NCBI RefSeq assembly: GCF_032854445.1
Contig: NC_088303.1
Coordinates: 29,057,265 to 29,121,264, forward strand
Length of the DNA stretch: 64,000 nt
Source: Liolophura sinensis
Taxonomy: Eukaryota; Mollusca; Polyplacophora; Chitonida; Chitonidae
Direction: 5' to 3'
Below, in pieces: positions 10,842 to 23,708 of this stretch. The stretch's first letter is position 1. Each line of letters begins with the position of its first letter. Made by a program: the position numbers and the translations under genes. Under the pieces are notes generated by a model, which was not told the origin of the DNA, did no database searches, and saw only the letters and a program-made list of their open reading frames with translations.

Positions 10842-11095
10842 ATTTGTTTATTTATTTCATTGGTGTTTCACGCCGACTTGTGCAAAAATATTTCACTTAT
10901 ATCGGCGTATACATGATAACAGTGAGAATAAGGTGGGAGGAAAACGGGCAGCGTCCAGAGAAAACCTGCGACCAGAGAGAAAGCCATGTAGCATGAGCTG
11001 GACTTTGAACTCAGGACGACCACACTGCTGAGGAACTCCTACCCGAGTACATGTTGCATGTACTAAGCACTCGGCCCACCTGTGCAATAACCTGT
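10842..11095 (-). repeat. SINE family A, diverged copy
   Basis: It carries the family layout read antisense: a TTTATT-rich end, a ggtgtttcacgccgac block, ggtgggaggaaaacgggcag and gagctggactttgaactcag. Confidence 0.6.
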
Positions 11096-12474
11096 GTAAC
11101 TCAGTGCCTTGGGCTCTTAAATTTTGCCGCCTCCCGATTAACACTAGCTGTAGCACAATTCTAGAGCTAGCCTTCACAGAGAGGGAAGAAGTGGGCTCAT
11201 CTGATAGCACAAAGGCATTTAATCGAAGGTAGTTCAATAGAATTCGCGCTTTTGCCAAAAGTGTTGATTTGATTAACACAAAAAGCCTTTCGTGAATTTA
11301 CTAGCCCACTGGTGCTACATTTACAGGCCTACGGTGGCTGATTTGAATCTGCCACGCTGCCACTCTCGCTACCACGTGACCTGAGGCAGCCGTCTGCAGA
11401 ATGAATGAATCCACGCGGTGATGGCTAGATCTCAAGATTCGATCAAGAAGCACGGTGATCAATCTGCACAACAGGGTTAGTATATTGGATTACAAGAAGT
11501 CTGTTAGATTGTTATCTAACGGACTCCTGTGAATAGTCGAATGTCGTTGTCTTGAAAGGTAAGTAGTAAGTGAGTTCAGGATTTATCAGGTTGTTGTGTT
11601 GTTTAAAAAAAATGTCGACACTGCAGTCAGAAACCACTGCTGCAGGCATGAGATTTATCCTCTTTTTGAAGGAATTCCTCTTTATTTGTACAAAAAATTC
11701 ATCCGCAAAATGGTCAGATTTTAATTCAGAAATGCTAAAAATGTGAAAAATCATGAGTATAGTGTAGGCCTATAGTTTTCTCTTTTTCATCCCAGTGTCT
11801 GTTTCCTTTCTGCTGCTGTTATTAGAGGTTCATGAATTCATCCATGAGTGTTGCTATCAAGGATCTGAGAACTCGGCTACTACATCCTTTTTAGCATTAA
11901 AGTTTTCTGTGGAAGTTATTAGTGGCCCAATGTTATCTCAAAGTAAAGGCAGACATTATGTAAGATTACCGGTATATAGTTTGTCGTTTGTGGCGACATT
12001 TGACAATTAGATAATTGACGACCGTGTCAGTGAGGCCTCGACTACCTCATCAGCACAGTAATTTATTAATATGTTAATTTAGATACAGTACCGCAAGTTG
12101 CTTATTTTGTTACATACAGTACTACACTTACTTCATGAATAATGATTGACAAATAGCTGCGAAGTGAAAGCTCTGAGATCTGAGGATTCAGTTCAGTTCG
12201 ACAAGTTTGGTTTGAGAGAGGAGACTGGTGTGGAGACTCTAGTGCAGAGCATAAATATTATGGATGTATGGAAGCTGTAGTTATAGTCCTTTTATTTCTC
12301 TAATGCTTAGCCAGGACAGCTTTCACTCTGATATCCATCTGTTCAGCAGCATAGCATCTGTTGGAGAACTACATGTAAAGTAATGTATCAGGGCTGTTTC
12401 ATTCATTTTATCCTTCAGTGATCATTGTCAATATACTTACTGTTATCTGGGGGCTTTGTTACACCGATCGCTTT
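11096..12474. other. Intergenic stretch, nothing recognised
   Basis: No exon, RNA gene or clear repeat could be supported on either strand. Confidence 0.4.
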
Positions 12475-12770
12475 GTTGGCCCATTGGTTAGAAGTTGAAG
12501 GTGAATGCGAGACCTGGTATCAAACTTGTTACTGCCTCGCTTGACGCTCAGCACAGAGGATAGAGCAAGGGAACAATACTGGTCGATGCGTTGTCAGTAT
12601 AGTGTGACTAGATGGGGTATCATGGAGGCAGCAGCACTTTCATTTTGGCATAGAGTTGCCCTGCTACGAAAGACACAGTATATTAGCACACACCTAAGGA
12701 CTTGTTGTCATCATATGACTGAACAATTGTCAAATATGACATAAAACCCCAATCAAACATATACATACAA
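12475..12770 (+). repeat. tRNA-derived SINE, family C, near full length
   Basis: A-box-like TTGGCCCATTGGTTAGA at about 12475 and B-box-like GGTATCAAACTTG at about 12516 head the element. The tail has catatgactgaacaattgtc followed by a polyA-rich caatcaaacatatacatac end. The body matches the copy at 48728-49036. Confidence 0.75.
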
Positions 12771-13320
12771 AGTAAAACCTATGATAGTGAGATTGTTTGT
12801 CTTGGGAGAGGCAGCTTTCTGCTGTTTTATTCAATGTGCAGTCTTACATGTACACTAGCTATTCAGGGCTTCGGCTATATTCATTTTGCATCCAGTAAAG
12901 GACCCATTCTCCTAACAAAGCTAACAGAACTTCTGCCTGAGACATACAAACTAAGTGAAAAAAAAGCTTTTTAATTGCCAGTTGACAATAATGAATAGTT
13001 TAAGCACCCAGCAAATCAACCTGCACACTCGCCAATCTCCTGTATATCCACTACTTCATAGAGTCCCTTTCCTGAATCACTCATCGCGTTTCTATTTTTA
13101 GAATCTACATGTACATGTCTGTGAACTATGACCTAATGCACGTAGTATAGTGCATGGTACTCTCTCATGCCATTGTTTACTTTTTTCCCCAAAAAGTTGC
13201 AATACCAACAAAATAGGATACCCCATCTCACCCTCTGGGGTACAAAGTATCTTCATTCCCCAAATTGGCCTCATATAGCAAAGAAACTAATTTTATTAAT
13301 GTAATTTGCCATTTAATTTT

Positions 13321-13582
13321 TTTTTATTTATTTGATTGGTGCTTTACTCCATACTCAAGAATATTTCACTTATACGACGGCGGCCAGCATTATGGTGGGA
13401 GGAAACCTGGCAGAGCCTGGGGAAACCCACGACCATCCGCAGGTTGCTGCAGACCTTCCCACTTACGGCGGGAGAGGAAGTCAGCATGAGCTGGACTTTA
13501 ACTCACAGCGACCGCATTGGTGAGAGGTTCCTGGGTCATCACGCTGCGCTAACTTGCTAACGAACTGAGCCACGGACACCCC
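13321..13582 (-). repeat. tRNA-derived SINE, family A, full length
   Basis: Read on the - strand it starts GGGGTGTCCGTGGCTCAGTT, an A-box-bearing tRNA-like head. B-box-like GAGTTAAAGTCC follows, then a conserved body. It ends in ttgagtatggagtaaagcac and an AAATA-rich tail. This is one of the best-preserved copies of the main SINE family in the window. Confidence 0.85.
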
Positions 13583-15284
13583 TTCACCATTTAAAGTCCT
13601 ACTTCGGTGCCAAGAGAAATGTTAAAATGATATGAAGGATACCCTATGGAATATAGCTAGCATTACGGTTTTAAAAAAATTTACGATGAATAACACTATT
13701 TAACAACTACACGTGAAGAATCCTCTAAAACAAAATTCTCAGCAGTTTTGCGAATGAGGTAGATATGACAGAATGACTTCATGCTTTTGAAAGCACAGCG
13801 TTATTTGTAGCTATACTTCGGTGATGGGTGACACCAAGTGTTCTTGAATGATGTCGCACAAGGTAAATTTAAAACGACAAAAAATTTTTGTTTCTGTATT
13901 ATCCTCCCAAGGTAAGAACAGTGACTTTCATAAGTGTATTTTTGCTGACTGTCTCGATCCTTATCATTTTACCTTGCTTTCAGGAGATATAAGTATTGAC
14001 GCTAAAGTATCTCTTTAAATCTTTTAGCCACTTTCAAATGAAATGATGTAAAACTTAATTAGGGCACATTTCTTATTCAATTTACACTGGCAGAACTTGT
14101 TGAAAGCACCATAGGATCGATCGGGTATTTACAGCGTGCTGGTACTATGTTACTGCATTTCATGAAAATAAAAAAGAAATAAATAAAAAAAATAAAACCT
14201 TGTTGGGCAGAAAAGAAAATTAAGCCAAATTAAAATTTCCATCTCGTATAATTTGAGAGAAAAAAATTTATTATCATAAGGTGAATTAAATTTTCAACAT
14301 TATGAGACGAGGGGTTGTCTTTGACCCGTATTGTGCAACTGGTGCCTAGTAGGGCTATGATTGGTTAGTGCTCTCACTTTCCAAGTAACGTCTGAGCAGA
14401 TTAAGTTTACTACATGTTTTTAAAGCAAGGTTTTCTTCTGGTTTGGATGATACATTTTAGACTGTCATATAGAGTTTTCAAACCCTGTTATTTATCTGAG
14501 CCCTAGTATGTTACATACAGGACATTAACCAACCTATGAATCAAGTTTTCTTGAGCACACCCTTCTTTTTCAAACAAGCTGAAATGAATCCAAGGTGACA
14601 ATTACATTTGTAAAAATATATTTTCCTGAAAGACAATCCTTAAGTGTAATAGAAGATGATGTTTTGTGGTATTTTATGTCCTTAATTAGGGCAAGCTGTG
14701 TTGTTTCAAAATCTATAACAATCTACATGCATTACTGTCATGAGGATCCAACAGGTGTGAACACTGATCAGCTATCTACTTGTGATCTCCAGAATTGATC
14801 TTTATCACAGCCTGTGGGCTGGAGTGTCATATTAGTCATGGTCAAATCCCTGCCTGGACCACAACACTACAGTTACTCTCTTTTGAAATCCTAGCCACAT
14901 GGGTCAAGTCATTGACAGAGGTTTGCAGGTCTCCCAACTAGTAGGCCTACATGTACATCTCTAAATGTACCCATGAATAAAATCAAAGGAAGTATGACCA
15001 GCGATGTCTATCACAAACTGTTAAATTCCAAACACTGTCTGAAAGCATGAACCCAAGAAAGAATGTACATGCACAGTGTACACTACAGGTGAACTGGTTA
15101 TTCGGGTTAAAGGCCAACATGGAAGTCATCTCACACTGTTGTCTGGGGAAAGGTTGTCTTCTGAGTGCCCTCATTATGCAATGAATATATATACAAACCA
15201 TATTTTAGTTAAAAACGAAACTTCTCTGAGAAATTTCTGTCATCAGCTTCCCATGGCCATGTAATTTCAATTTAGTATTTCAGT
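13583..15284. other. Intergenic stretch, nothing recognised
   Basis: AT-rich. No coding exon or RNA could be supported. Confidence 0.4.
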
Positions 15285-15710
15285 CTACACTCACATTTTG
15301 TTTCTTTCAGTCGCAACTGTCCTCGAGTTCAAAAGAGTTCCTTTTCCCATGTTTTTATACTGGAAACCTCAATTAAACACAGAAAACATACCCCACGAGA
15401 AGTTTCCAAAGACTACCATGATTCACTTTTACCCCTTTTTGGTATAGCTAGACACAGGATTTGTTTGAGTTATCACATTAGAGTTATCACATTTCGCACA
15501 ACACTGTCACAGGCTTTATAAGCAAAATGTTTTATGATTTCCTGTGTACAGTTTTGCCCAAACGTCATTTACATGTCGCCAGTGGCAGATAAGATTATTG
15601 TTTTTCCTTATGCCATCAAAAATATCTTGATTGATGGGTAAACACGTGGAAATCACTTTCGAGTCCTGTGATTGTAAGTGTCTTGGATTACATATAGACA
15701 AAACAAATCT
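15285..15710 (+). repeat. Unnamed dispersed repeat, copy 1
   Basis: It aligns by eye, same orientation, with 57365-57825. Shared landmarks in order are a block like gtcgcaactgtcctcgag, then ttaaacacagaaa, aggtttcc-like text, cgcacaacactg, atgtcgccag, aggtaagatta-like text and cctgtgattgtaagt. No tRNA-like head, terminal inverted repeat or coding capacity was seen. Confidence 0.6.
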
Positions 15711-16357
15711 GTATGACTAAAACTTCATCTGAGGGTACTTGATTAAATATTATTTAAATTAAGTAGTTCATAAAGTTATGGGTGAAACTGACAGTCTTTC
15801 AATTACACCATAATGAACAAGAATTATTATACCTCGCGTAAATTTATTGTTCCCCCATTGGATAATATCACATCACATGGGGTTTAGCATTTCATGATGT
15901 TGCAAGCTGTAACGTCATTAAAGAGACAAATGCCAAAGTAACACGTTAAACGTAGCATTTCCCTACCTAAAGCATGACCTAAGGTTTCACCATGGGACTC
16001 AGAAGTGTATCTACAAAGCTGTAGTAGAATTTAGCACACCGTAAATCCATACTTGCAAACTAGGTCTACCAGCAGACGAGATGTAGATGTCAAAGTGTGA
16101 TCAAAGCAGCAACTACACACATGCGTTTGCACCGCTGCAGCGAAAGATTATACAATTTTTACATGTTTCAGAGTGGAACATGGTGATTTGTCCCCTCTAT
16201 GCGCTCGTTGTACATCATCTGTCGTGACATCTTGCAAATGTCACCTAACCATGTCTAGTTATAGTAGCTGCGGACTTTTAGACTGTTTACGTGTACATTG
16301 TAGATAAATGGTGTTAATGTTGTCTCATTTATGTTTTTTTTCTTTTATTTTTTTTAG

Positions 16358-16640
16358 CTATGGATACTTACCGTAACTCCACACTCCAGATCAGACTGAA
16401 AAACACCATTTAGAGAAATTGTCTACTAGAATCGTTTCAGCCTTGTAGACTTGTGGTGAAAAGAAATTCCTCTCCAGCATTCAATTTCAGCAAAGGTGAA
16501 ACAGTGAACGTGGACAACCAACCATCCACAACAACAGGAACTGAATTACACCAACAGACTCCTGTTTGCGCCACCAAACAGACTATGATTCAGGCATCCA
16601 CCTTCTTGCCAGTTCTGTTAATCGTGGCATTGTGAGACCA
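16358..16640 (+). other. Probable 5' UTR part of the zinc-finger exon
   Basis: A strong acceptor (tttattttttttag) ends at 16357. The coding frame is open from 16545, and the first in-frame ATG is at 16641. Upstream ATGs at 16361 and elsewhere open only short frames. Earlier non-coding exons probably lie to the left but were not found. Confidence 0.5.
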
Positions 16641-19600
16641 ATGCATCAGTCAAAAGTACATACCAGTACCTTCAGCTCAACTAATAACTTGCGCTGGAAC
16701 CCTGGGTATTATCATGAAAGAATTTATTCAATACCAGGTTTGCAAAGTGAAACAAATATACCGCTGGATAGAGTTGATCTGAAAGCATTGAGTGATTCAA
16801 GAACAGGAAGGTCGCTGAACAGAGAAAGATCAGGCCCTGATCCTGATCTAAAACTGCCATGGTTCCATCAGTGTACTCAGGGATGCCATATTGCTTTGTC
16901 CAAACACATACTTGCATGCTGTTGCCTGCCTCAGTCACAGTGTCAGGATGCCAATAGTGACACTTCATTACAGTATTGCACAGCACATTACTGCTTGCCA
17001 GCATGGAAAAGACCTTTTGACCCATCAAGATATGACCCTTGCTCATTGCCCAAAAAGATATGCTCTGATTATGTAAGCAACCCATATGGAACCCTCCCTC
17101 CTTGTCACAGGATGGCTGTTAGTAACTGGGAGTTAAATGGCCCTTTGGCCAGACCACAGTATGGTAGCAGAAAAACGCCACTGAATTTTGGATTAACCCA
17201 ACCAGAATATTGCTCAAGGCAAAACCTTCCTGTCAGATGCAATAATCAGTTCAGAAGCACAAAGCCATGGGTAAATTGCTGTCAGAAGCCTATGTGGCAG
17301 CATTGTCATCAAACTATGGGCCCGAGAGAGTACCATAGTAAGCTTGGGAAAGATCATTCCAGATCTTATTGCATCAAACCTCGGATGTCAAATTATGCTT
17401 GCAGACCATGCTCAGGACTTCCGGGGGCTCCAACAAATGCAGCAGGACGTCCAAGTTTTGAAAGAAATCCCAACCCACATGCTCTTATCACATCGTCTAG
17501 AGATGCTGCATGGGATCAGTCAAACTCGTTTAAGCACAGTGGTTACAACAGCTTCAGTTCCTGTCGCCCAAGCATGGCAGATGAGCATCAGAAAAGAAAT
17601 GACTTTGGGGGCTTTGTGAACAATGCACATAGAAGAAGCAGTAGGAGAAGATACAGAAGAACCTTGAATGCAAGACGAAGACTAACTTTTGAAAGAGTAG
17701 AGCCACCTCATATAGAAACAGAAATCCGAGAAAAAAATTCGGAAACTCAGGTTTCAAGTTTTTGGTCTCGTGACCCGAGGAAGAAAGAACCATTAGCTAA
17801 TGGTGGGAAATTTGATTCTCGTGTGATAGAGAAGAAAATTATACACACTCAAAACCCACGTGAGTTACCAGTGACAATGGAAACACGTAAACCTTCACCT
17901 AAAATTCAGTCTACACTCCCAAAAGCTATGACTTCTATGACAAGAGCAGATGTCATTGGTGCTGTTAGTGGAAAAGGCAGTAGCATTTCAGAATCCATGG
18001 AAACAACACATAGTGAAGCTACATGCAATAGAAATGTAGCTCAGGCCTTGGTCTGCAATTTATCAATATCAGTTCTAAATCAGCAGAAAAAAGTATGTGA
18101 ACCTGTGGTTGCAGAGCAATGGGTGAACTCATTGAGCAAAGATGTAAACTCATTGGTATTTTGTAGTGATGACATGAATGGTCCTTCGCAGTCTGAAACT
18201 CCTTCATCTTCAGTCCCTGACAGCATAACAGGTGATTTAACTCCTCCAAGCGCAATGGTAGAATTGAAAAATACACCTCTGTCAGCCAGAAAACCACTGA
18301 CAACCACTTTGTCAGGAGTCCATGGATGCAGCCAAACAGTTCATGTTAATCCAACTTCAGTTGATCTCTCTGAAATGCCAACACAAAACAGCACTCCTCC
18401 TTGTCAGCCTGTAAGCCTTATGCCAAGAACTCATGACACAGATATGCTTATTAGGGGGAGAAGAGTCAAGTGTTTCCTTTCTTCATCAGGAACTGTAAAA
18501 TCACTTAGTCTGTTAGGGAAATTCACCTTCATGGGTTCAGTGTCTTTGAAGCAAGGCGTAATTAGTCCAATGCGACCTCGTTTCATGCACAGCTTAACAC
18601 CAGTTAAAATGCAACGTGTCACTTGTTTTACCAACAAAACCTGGAAGACAGTGGAGAGTAGAACTAGTATGAATGGGAATATGAAGGCAGGAAAAGTGAA
18701 ACAATGCCATGGGAGCACAAGAAAATGTGCAGAGAGCATCAAAACTGGAGCTTCTTTCACTGGAGCACAGACAAAAGATGTGCACACCCATAAATTAAAA
18801 GTTGATCCTGAGTTCTTGGCCAATATCAAGACAAGTGTTGCAAAACTCTTGAGAAGTAAATGTGTGAAAACGACAGCTGAACAACCCAAAAAAGGTGAAC
18901 AACTTAGTCCTGAATTCAGCAGTAATTCTAGATGCCTTTGGGACTTGTACCCATCTTTAAACATGACTCCGCAAAGATGCGAAAGGCCTAGCACAGCCAC
19001 AGTCTATCAGTTTCAAGAGAAAAAAGCCATGGATAATCACTCACTTAATGCTTGCACCAAACCCTGGGTGGGCCGATCTGACACAAGAAGTAGTGCAAGA
19101 AAGGCCAGTAGCAGTGAAAGAAAAAGTTTATCTGCTATAACATTGTCTGATGAGAATGATTTGCATACACAGTTGATTTCTGAGAAGGAGAGGGAGGCAT
19201 GTCAGGGTATTGAAGAACAGAGTAACTTCTGCCCAGAAATTAGTCAAGGTAACATGACTGATGTTGAATCATCTGTGATTCAGAGAGAGCCAATGGAACA
19301 GCTGTCCACCACTCCATGGTCTTCACTTCCTTTAAAATTGCCCAGTTCCAAAGAAACTGGCTCAGTCCACACACTGACAGAGGACATTCAAGAAATAGAA
19401 ACCAAAACAGATGCTTGCTCATTATGGCAAAGAGAAAATAAATTGAACACTTGCTCTGCCTTGACAGACACAACAGTAGTTACATTTACTCCATCCAGAT
19501 CCCATGCAGAAAAGAGATGTAGTTGTCACGCCCCTACTCTGTCCACAAACCAGCCTAATCCAAATGACCTGTCTGCTGAGAGACCAGACCCTGTACCAGT

Positions 19601-21494
19601 CTCAAGCCCAGAGGTACGTTTTAAAACTCCCAGTGCACAGGAGCTTGATATTACAATTAGTCCTCCAAAGCTGGATGCAGCTGCTGATGAATTGAATGTA
19701 AGTCATGATGTGGACAAAAGCATCAATTCTCCAAATTTTTTAACTCCAAGTCCTCCTATTTTGACCCCCGTGTTGGTACCTAAGAATCGTAATTGTTCCA
19801 CACAGCCACAGTTTGCATCAGTATCTAAGGAAACTGCTCTTTATGCCAGTGCCTGCCCAGAGGAGTCTTTAAATATTCTGGCTGGTGTTTGCGATATGGA
19901 AAAGGCAAGGATTGAAACAGAAAGAGCTTTGTCTCTGAAACCAGTGCTAAACACAGCAACCGATGTCCCGACATTTACGAAAAGCATGTTTCACAAACTG
20001 AATCCGCTGGTATCAACAACTAGTCCCAGCTTAAGTTCTAACACAGATCTTAGGAGCACAGTGAACAGTATGGACTATGGAGGATGTACATGTAAATTTG
20101 GGGAGAAAAGAGCCAAAAGTCCACAACTCGTTAACAGCTGTGCTCAAGACACTAGTAATGGAGATAAAGATTTGATCCAGCATAGTAAAGCCAGGAATCT
20201 GAATGAAAAGGCTGCTGTTAACTTAGAAAATGTTCAAATTGGTGATATTTGGAAAAGAAAGCGTAAGGCAACCAAAAAAAGCACACAGCCAAAAAATAGG
20301 CGATACAACAAGTTAATGGCTGAAGCGAAGTCAAGGAGTGTGAAAGAAAGAAAGTTTGATCATGATGTGAAGGGAATAGTCATTGGTAATATTAAGGAAA
20401 CTGACTCTTTCAGAAAATCAACAAGAAAAAGGCACTACAAAAAACATGACAGAATGCCATTTGATTATGTTTCTGTCGATAGAAGAAAGGGTAAATCTGC
20501 TGACAAGATTTCTCTAAGTTGTGAAGCCTTGATCAAAGTGACAAGAATTGATAGTGGTGCAACAAGACCTGTTATTGTAGACGAAAGACAATGTTGCAAT
20601 GTCACTGATACAGCCATTGCTTCAAAAGAGCCAAGCAAAATTGCAGCAACATTATCAGAGAGAAAGGAAGATAGAGCAGCAAAGTTTTCTGCACAAAAAT
20701 CCTGGAGTGCAGACGATGGGAGCCGTATAGGTAAATATACCTCAATGTCTATAGGCACTGCGCTGTCCACCGTCGTGCAGTCTCCAGATTTTAAGCGGTG
20801 TAGGCCTTTAAAAATTCCTGTGAGTCGAATTCAGTTAGACAAGTACCATGGACAGACCAAACAAAAGGGAGACAAAAGACGTGGTTTTGAACTTAGTGAG
20901 AAGGACAGTTGGAATAGTGCTGATGGTCAAGGGACAACTTCAGTGAATAGAATATCAGGCAAGAGACTTGACTTCAAGCCAGCTGTGGAAGGAGAGTCAC
21001 ATACAAACACAGGCTCTGGAGATCAGCATGTTACGGGCACAGATTATGTCAGCAATGCTAAACTTCCTGAATCCTGTGATTCTGAAAGACTGAAAGCAGA
21101 GGATCAAAATTTCCCAGAGAAGGTTGATCATGTTGCCTTTGATGGGTCAGTATTACAGGCCAACAATGCTGAGCATGCTTTAATGAACAAGAAAGCAAAT
21201 GCTTCTCTAAAGTGTGTGAATGTAAATCAAGATTTTTCAGAGCAATCTTTGGACAAAGAATGTCATCAACCCAAAATACAGATAGATTTCACAACATCAA
21301 ACAAAGATGTTCAGGGTCAGAGCTTTGTTAAAGCTGGCTCTTCTGTGTTCCCTGTTCGTGTCATTTCAAAGCCACTCATTTCTTGCAAATTTTGTAACCA
21401 TTATTCAGCCCGGTCGCAACCAGAGGTCAACTGGCATGTAAGAGAAGCACATCCATTCCGCTGTTACAAGTGTTTTAAGACATTCCAGAGTAAG
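16641..21494 (+). CDS. Zinc-finger gene, giant coding exon
   Basis: A single uninterrupted frame of 1,618 codons ends AAG before the donor gtaagg. It encodes the disordered region, finger 1 and the first half of finger 2. The frame stays open 60 nt past the donor before stopping. The length far exceeds chance, so coding status is secure. Confidence 0.9.
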
Positions 21495-23708
21495 GTAAGG
21501 GGCCAACGTTCATTTTTTGTTGCACAAATTTATTGCTCGTACATGTGCTTGTAACATCCATTGTGATAATGCTGTGATGTAACTAAATAATGCATTAGTT
21601 GTAACATTTTGTCCGATAGTTCATATATGTAGGTACATGCTTCAAGCTGTCAGTTAAATGCCATCAAGCTTATTAAAATTTTTGTGCAATAGGGCAATAA
21701 GCAAGATACAAGTTTTGTGCTTAGATTCTGGCTGAGATGGAGATACAAGTGGTATATAATAAAAATGATTAAGAAAAATAGATAAATAAAATTACCATAC
21801 TATAGAACCTTAGTATTTTAGAAATTTGTTTATTTCTATGACAGCAAATTTTTTGACTCTCAGCCGCTGAAATACATGTTGCTGAAGATGCCACCTCACT
21901 GGTCAAGTGCCTTACAGTTGCAGCCAATGAGAGCTTTTGCTTACCGGTACTTGATGCTGTTAAACACTGTGCCCAAAATTTTTCACTTCTGCCAAAGCGG
22001 TCACTTTTATGGGTGGAGGAACTGGGGGTACTTCTGGTAAACCATCGATCTTTGGCAAGTTACTGACAATACTCATGCATGCCTTTACATTGGCGGATAA
22101 CTGCGGAAATGGTCACACAAGTGTCTTCAATTTGTTGCTGTTGAATCACATGTTGTACTAAGAGCACTATTACATGAATTCATGCATTGAAAGCTTTGTA
22201 GATGTAAATGAGTTTGTTTAGCATGTGATTACATCACCTAAAGTCTACTGTTCATTTGTCTCGGTTAAGGATGCCATCATCTACATGTATGTCCTCTCCC
22301 TTGTGTCTTTCTAGGAGGAAAGGTTGGCTCACAGGAGAGACCACATAACAAAACTCCATCACTGCTCATTGTGTAACCGAGCGTTCACCAAGTATTACTT
22401 TTACATAAAGCATATTAAAGGTCAAGCTCACCGGCAGTGCCTTCAGGTACAGCGAAACACTTTAAAGCTGATTCGAGGAGATTTGCGCAAACAGATGAGA
22501 GGTATATTAGTCTGTACAATTCTTGGCTTGATAATTCATTCAGACATTTTCATCCAAGCTGTTAAATGGTATGCCTATGTCTTACAGAATGTTAAAAGTG
22601 TTAAATAATATACAGCATTTTGTTTTTTTGTCTTTTTAAAGATTTATTTTAAAATTTTGAACTCCATGTGTTTAGCTTTGGCATCTTGGTTTAATTAAAA
22701 TAACATTTATTTGCTCTTCTGATTAATTGGTTTTAAACAGCGCTTGAAGACTCTCAAAGATACAGAGATTTGTTAGCCTTGGATAACCAGCCGTTTGATG
22801 TACCTAAAACCCTGAATAGAAAAGAAAATCCTAAACAGGATTCAGCCATTGAACACGTTTATCATGGAAATAAGGTTTTCCAACGTCAGATGGCAAAATT
22901 TGTGGAGAAGGAGCTGAGTAGGATGATAACGTTAGCTGTGGCTCAGATGTGTAGTAGTGGGACACAAACCCAACTGGATCTACCTGAGAACCTGGAGGCA
23001 GAAGGTGACAAGTGGTGTGCCCCAATATTTGCCCTACCTGCACCAGCAACATCAGGCGCCATCTCACAATCTGCACCATCAAAATGTACTGAGACGGTGT
23101 ACACTGTGTCCAAGACAGCACCACCAGGATGTATTGTGACGCCATGCACCATTTCTCAGCCTGCGCCATCAAGACATGTGGAGTCATCTTACACTGTATC
23201 CAAGGCTGTAACATCATCATGCAAAGAGGCACCATATACAATGTCCCAGTCTGAACACAACTACTCTTCCTCAACATTCACCCTGAGCCAGGATGATGAC
23301 GCCTTCCTGACAAGCCTACTAGATGTAGGAGATGTGAAGAAATGCAAGAATCTTCCCTCCACTAACAACTCACCAGAAAATGTCACCGACAGCCTGCTGC
23401 CCCACTTCGGTTGGATCACTCAATCAATGGATGTGATACAGTGGGCAGATGATTTCATATCGGAGCTGGGCAGCAACTCACCAGGCTGGACGCTTCCCAC
23501 AACCACCCAGTCCATGGTCAAAACTGAAGACACTTCACAGACTAGTACCACCACAGAATCCACGCAGGATATAGACTTAACCTCTCTGCTGAGAGACCTT
23601 CCCAATGATGATACCACAAACAATGTTCCTGAAGCGACCATTGTAGACTCAGAGTCTCTGAAGACTGCAGACTTGAACTTTGGAGAGAACCTTCTCTTAC
23701 TGTTGTAA
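16641..23708 (+). CDS. Large three-zinc-finger nuclear protein
   Basis: Three coding exons (16641-21494, 22315-22501, 22741-23708) join in frame to give 2,002 residues. The start is the first in-frame ATG after an in-frame TGA at 16542. Most of the protein is Ser/Thr/Lys-rich and looks disordered. Basic stretches near residues 329-345 (RRSSRRRYRRTLNARRR) and 1203-1290 look like nuclear localisation signals. Finger 1 is C1582/C1585/H1599/H1604, finger 2 is C1608/C1611/H1624/H1628, and finger 3 is C1635/C1638/H1651/H1657 with a five-residue His spacing. The C-terminal part has five imperfect ~19-residue Ser/Cys/Pro repeats and LTSLL (an LXXLL motif) at 1870-1874 and 1960-1964, set in acidic context. 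This suggests a DNA- or RNA-binding transcription regulator with a transactivation tail. I do not recognise a named orthologue. Confidence 0.85.
21895..22095. repeat. Dispersed repeat, family E fragment
   Basis: Blocks cacttttatgggtggaggaa and ctggtaaaccatcgatcttt plus ggcaagttactgac match, in weaker form, sequences near 44250-44420, 49255-49380 and 57010-57070. It is intronic in the zinc-finger gene. Confidence 0.5.
22315..22501 (+). CDS. Zinc-finger gene, middle exon
   Basis: The acceptor is tgtctttctag. It enters in phase 0 and ends after the first base of a codon before gtatat. It completes finger 2 (EERLAHRRDH) and encodes finger 3 (CSLCNRAFTKYYFYIKH, then IKGQAH). An alternative donor exists at 22447 (gtacag). 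Confidence 0.85.
22741..23708 (+). CDS. Zinc-finger gene, last coding exon
   Basis: The acceptor is ggttttaaacag. The split codon forms GCG (Ala), and the frame runs to TAA at 23706-23708. It encodes the Ser/Cys/Pro repeats, both LTSLL motifs and an acidic-aromatic DVIQWADDFISELG segment of transactivation type. The exon is more GC-rich than its surroundings. Confidence 0.88.
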
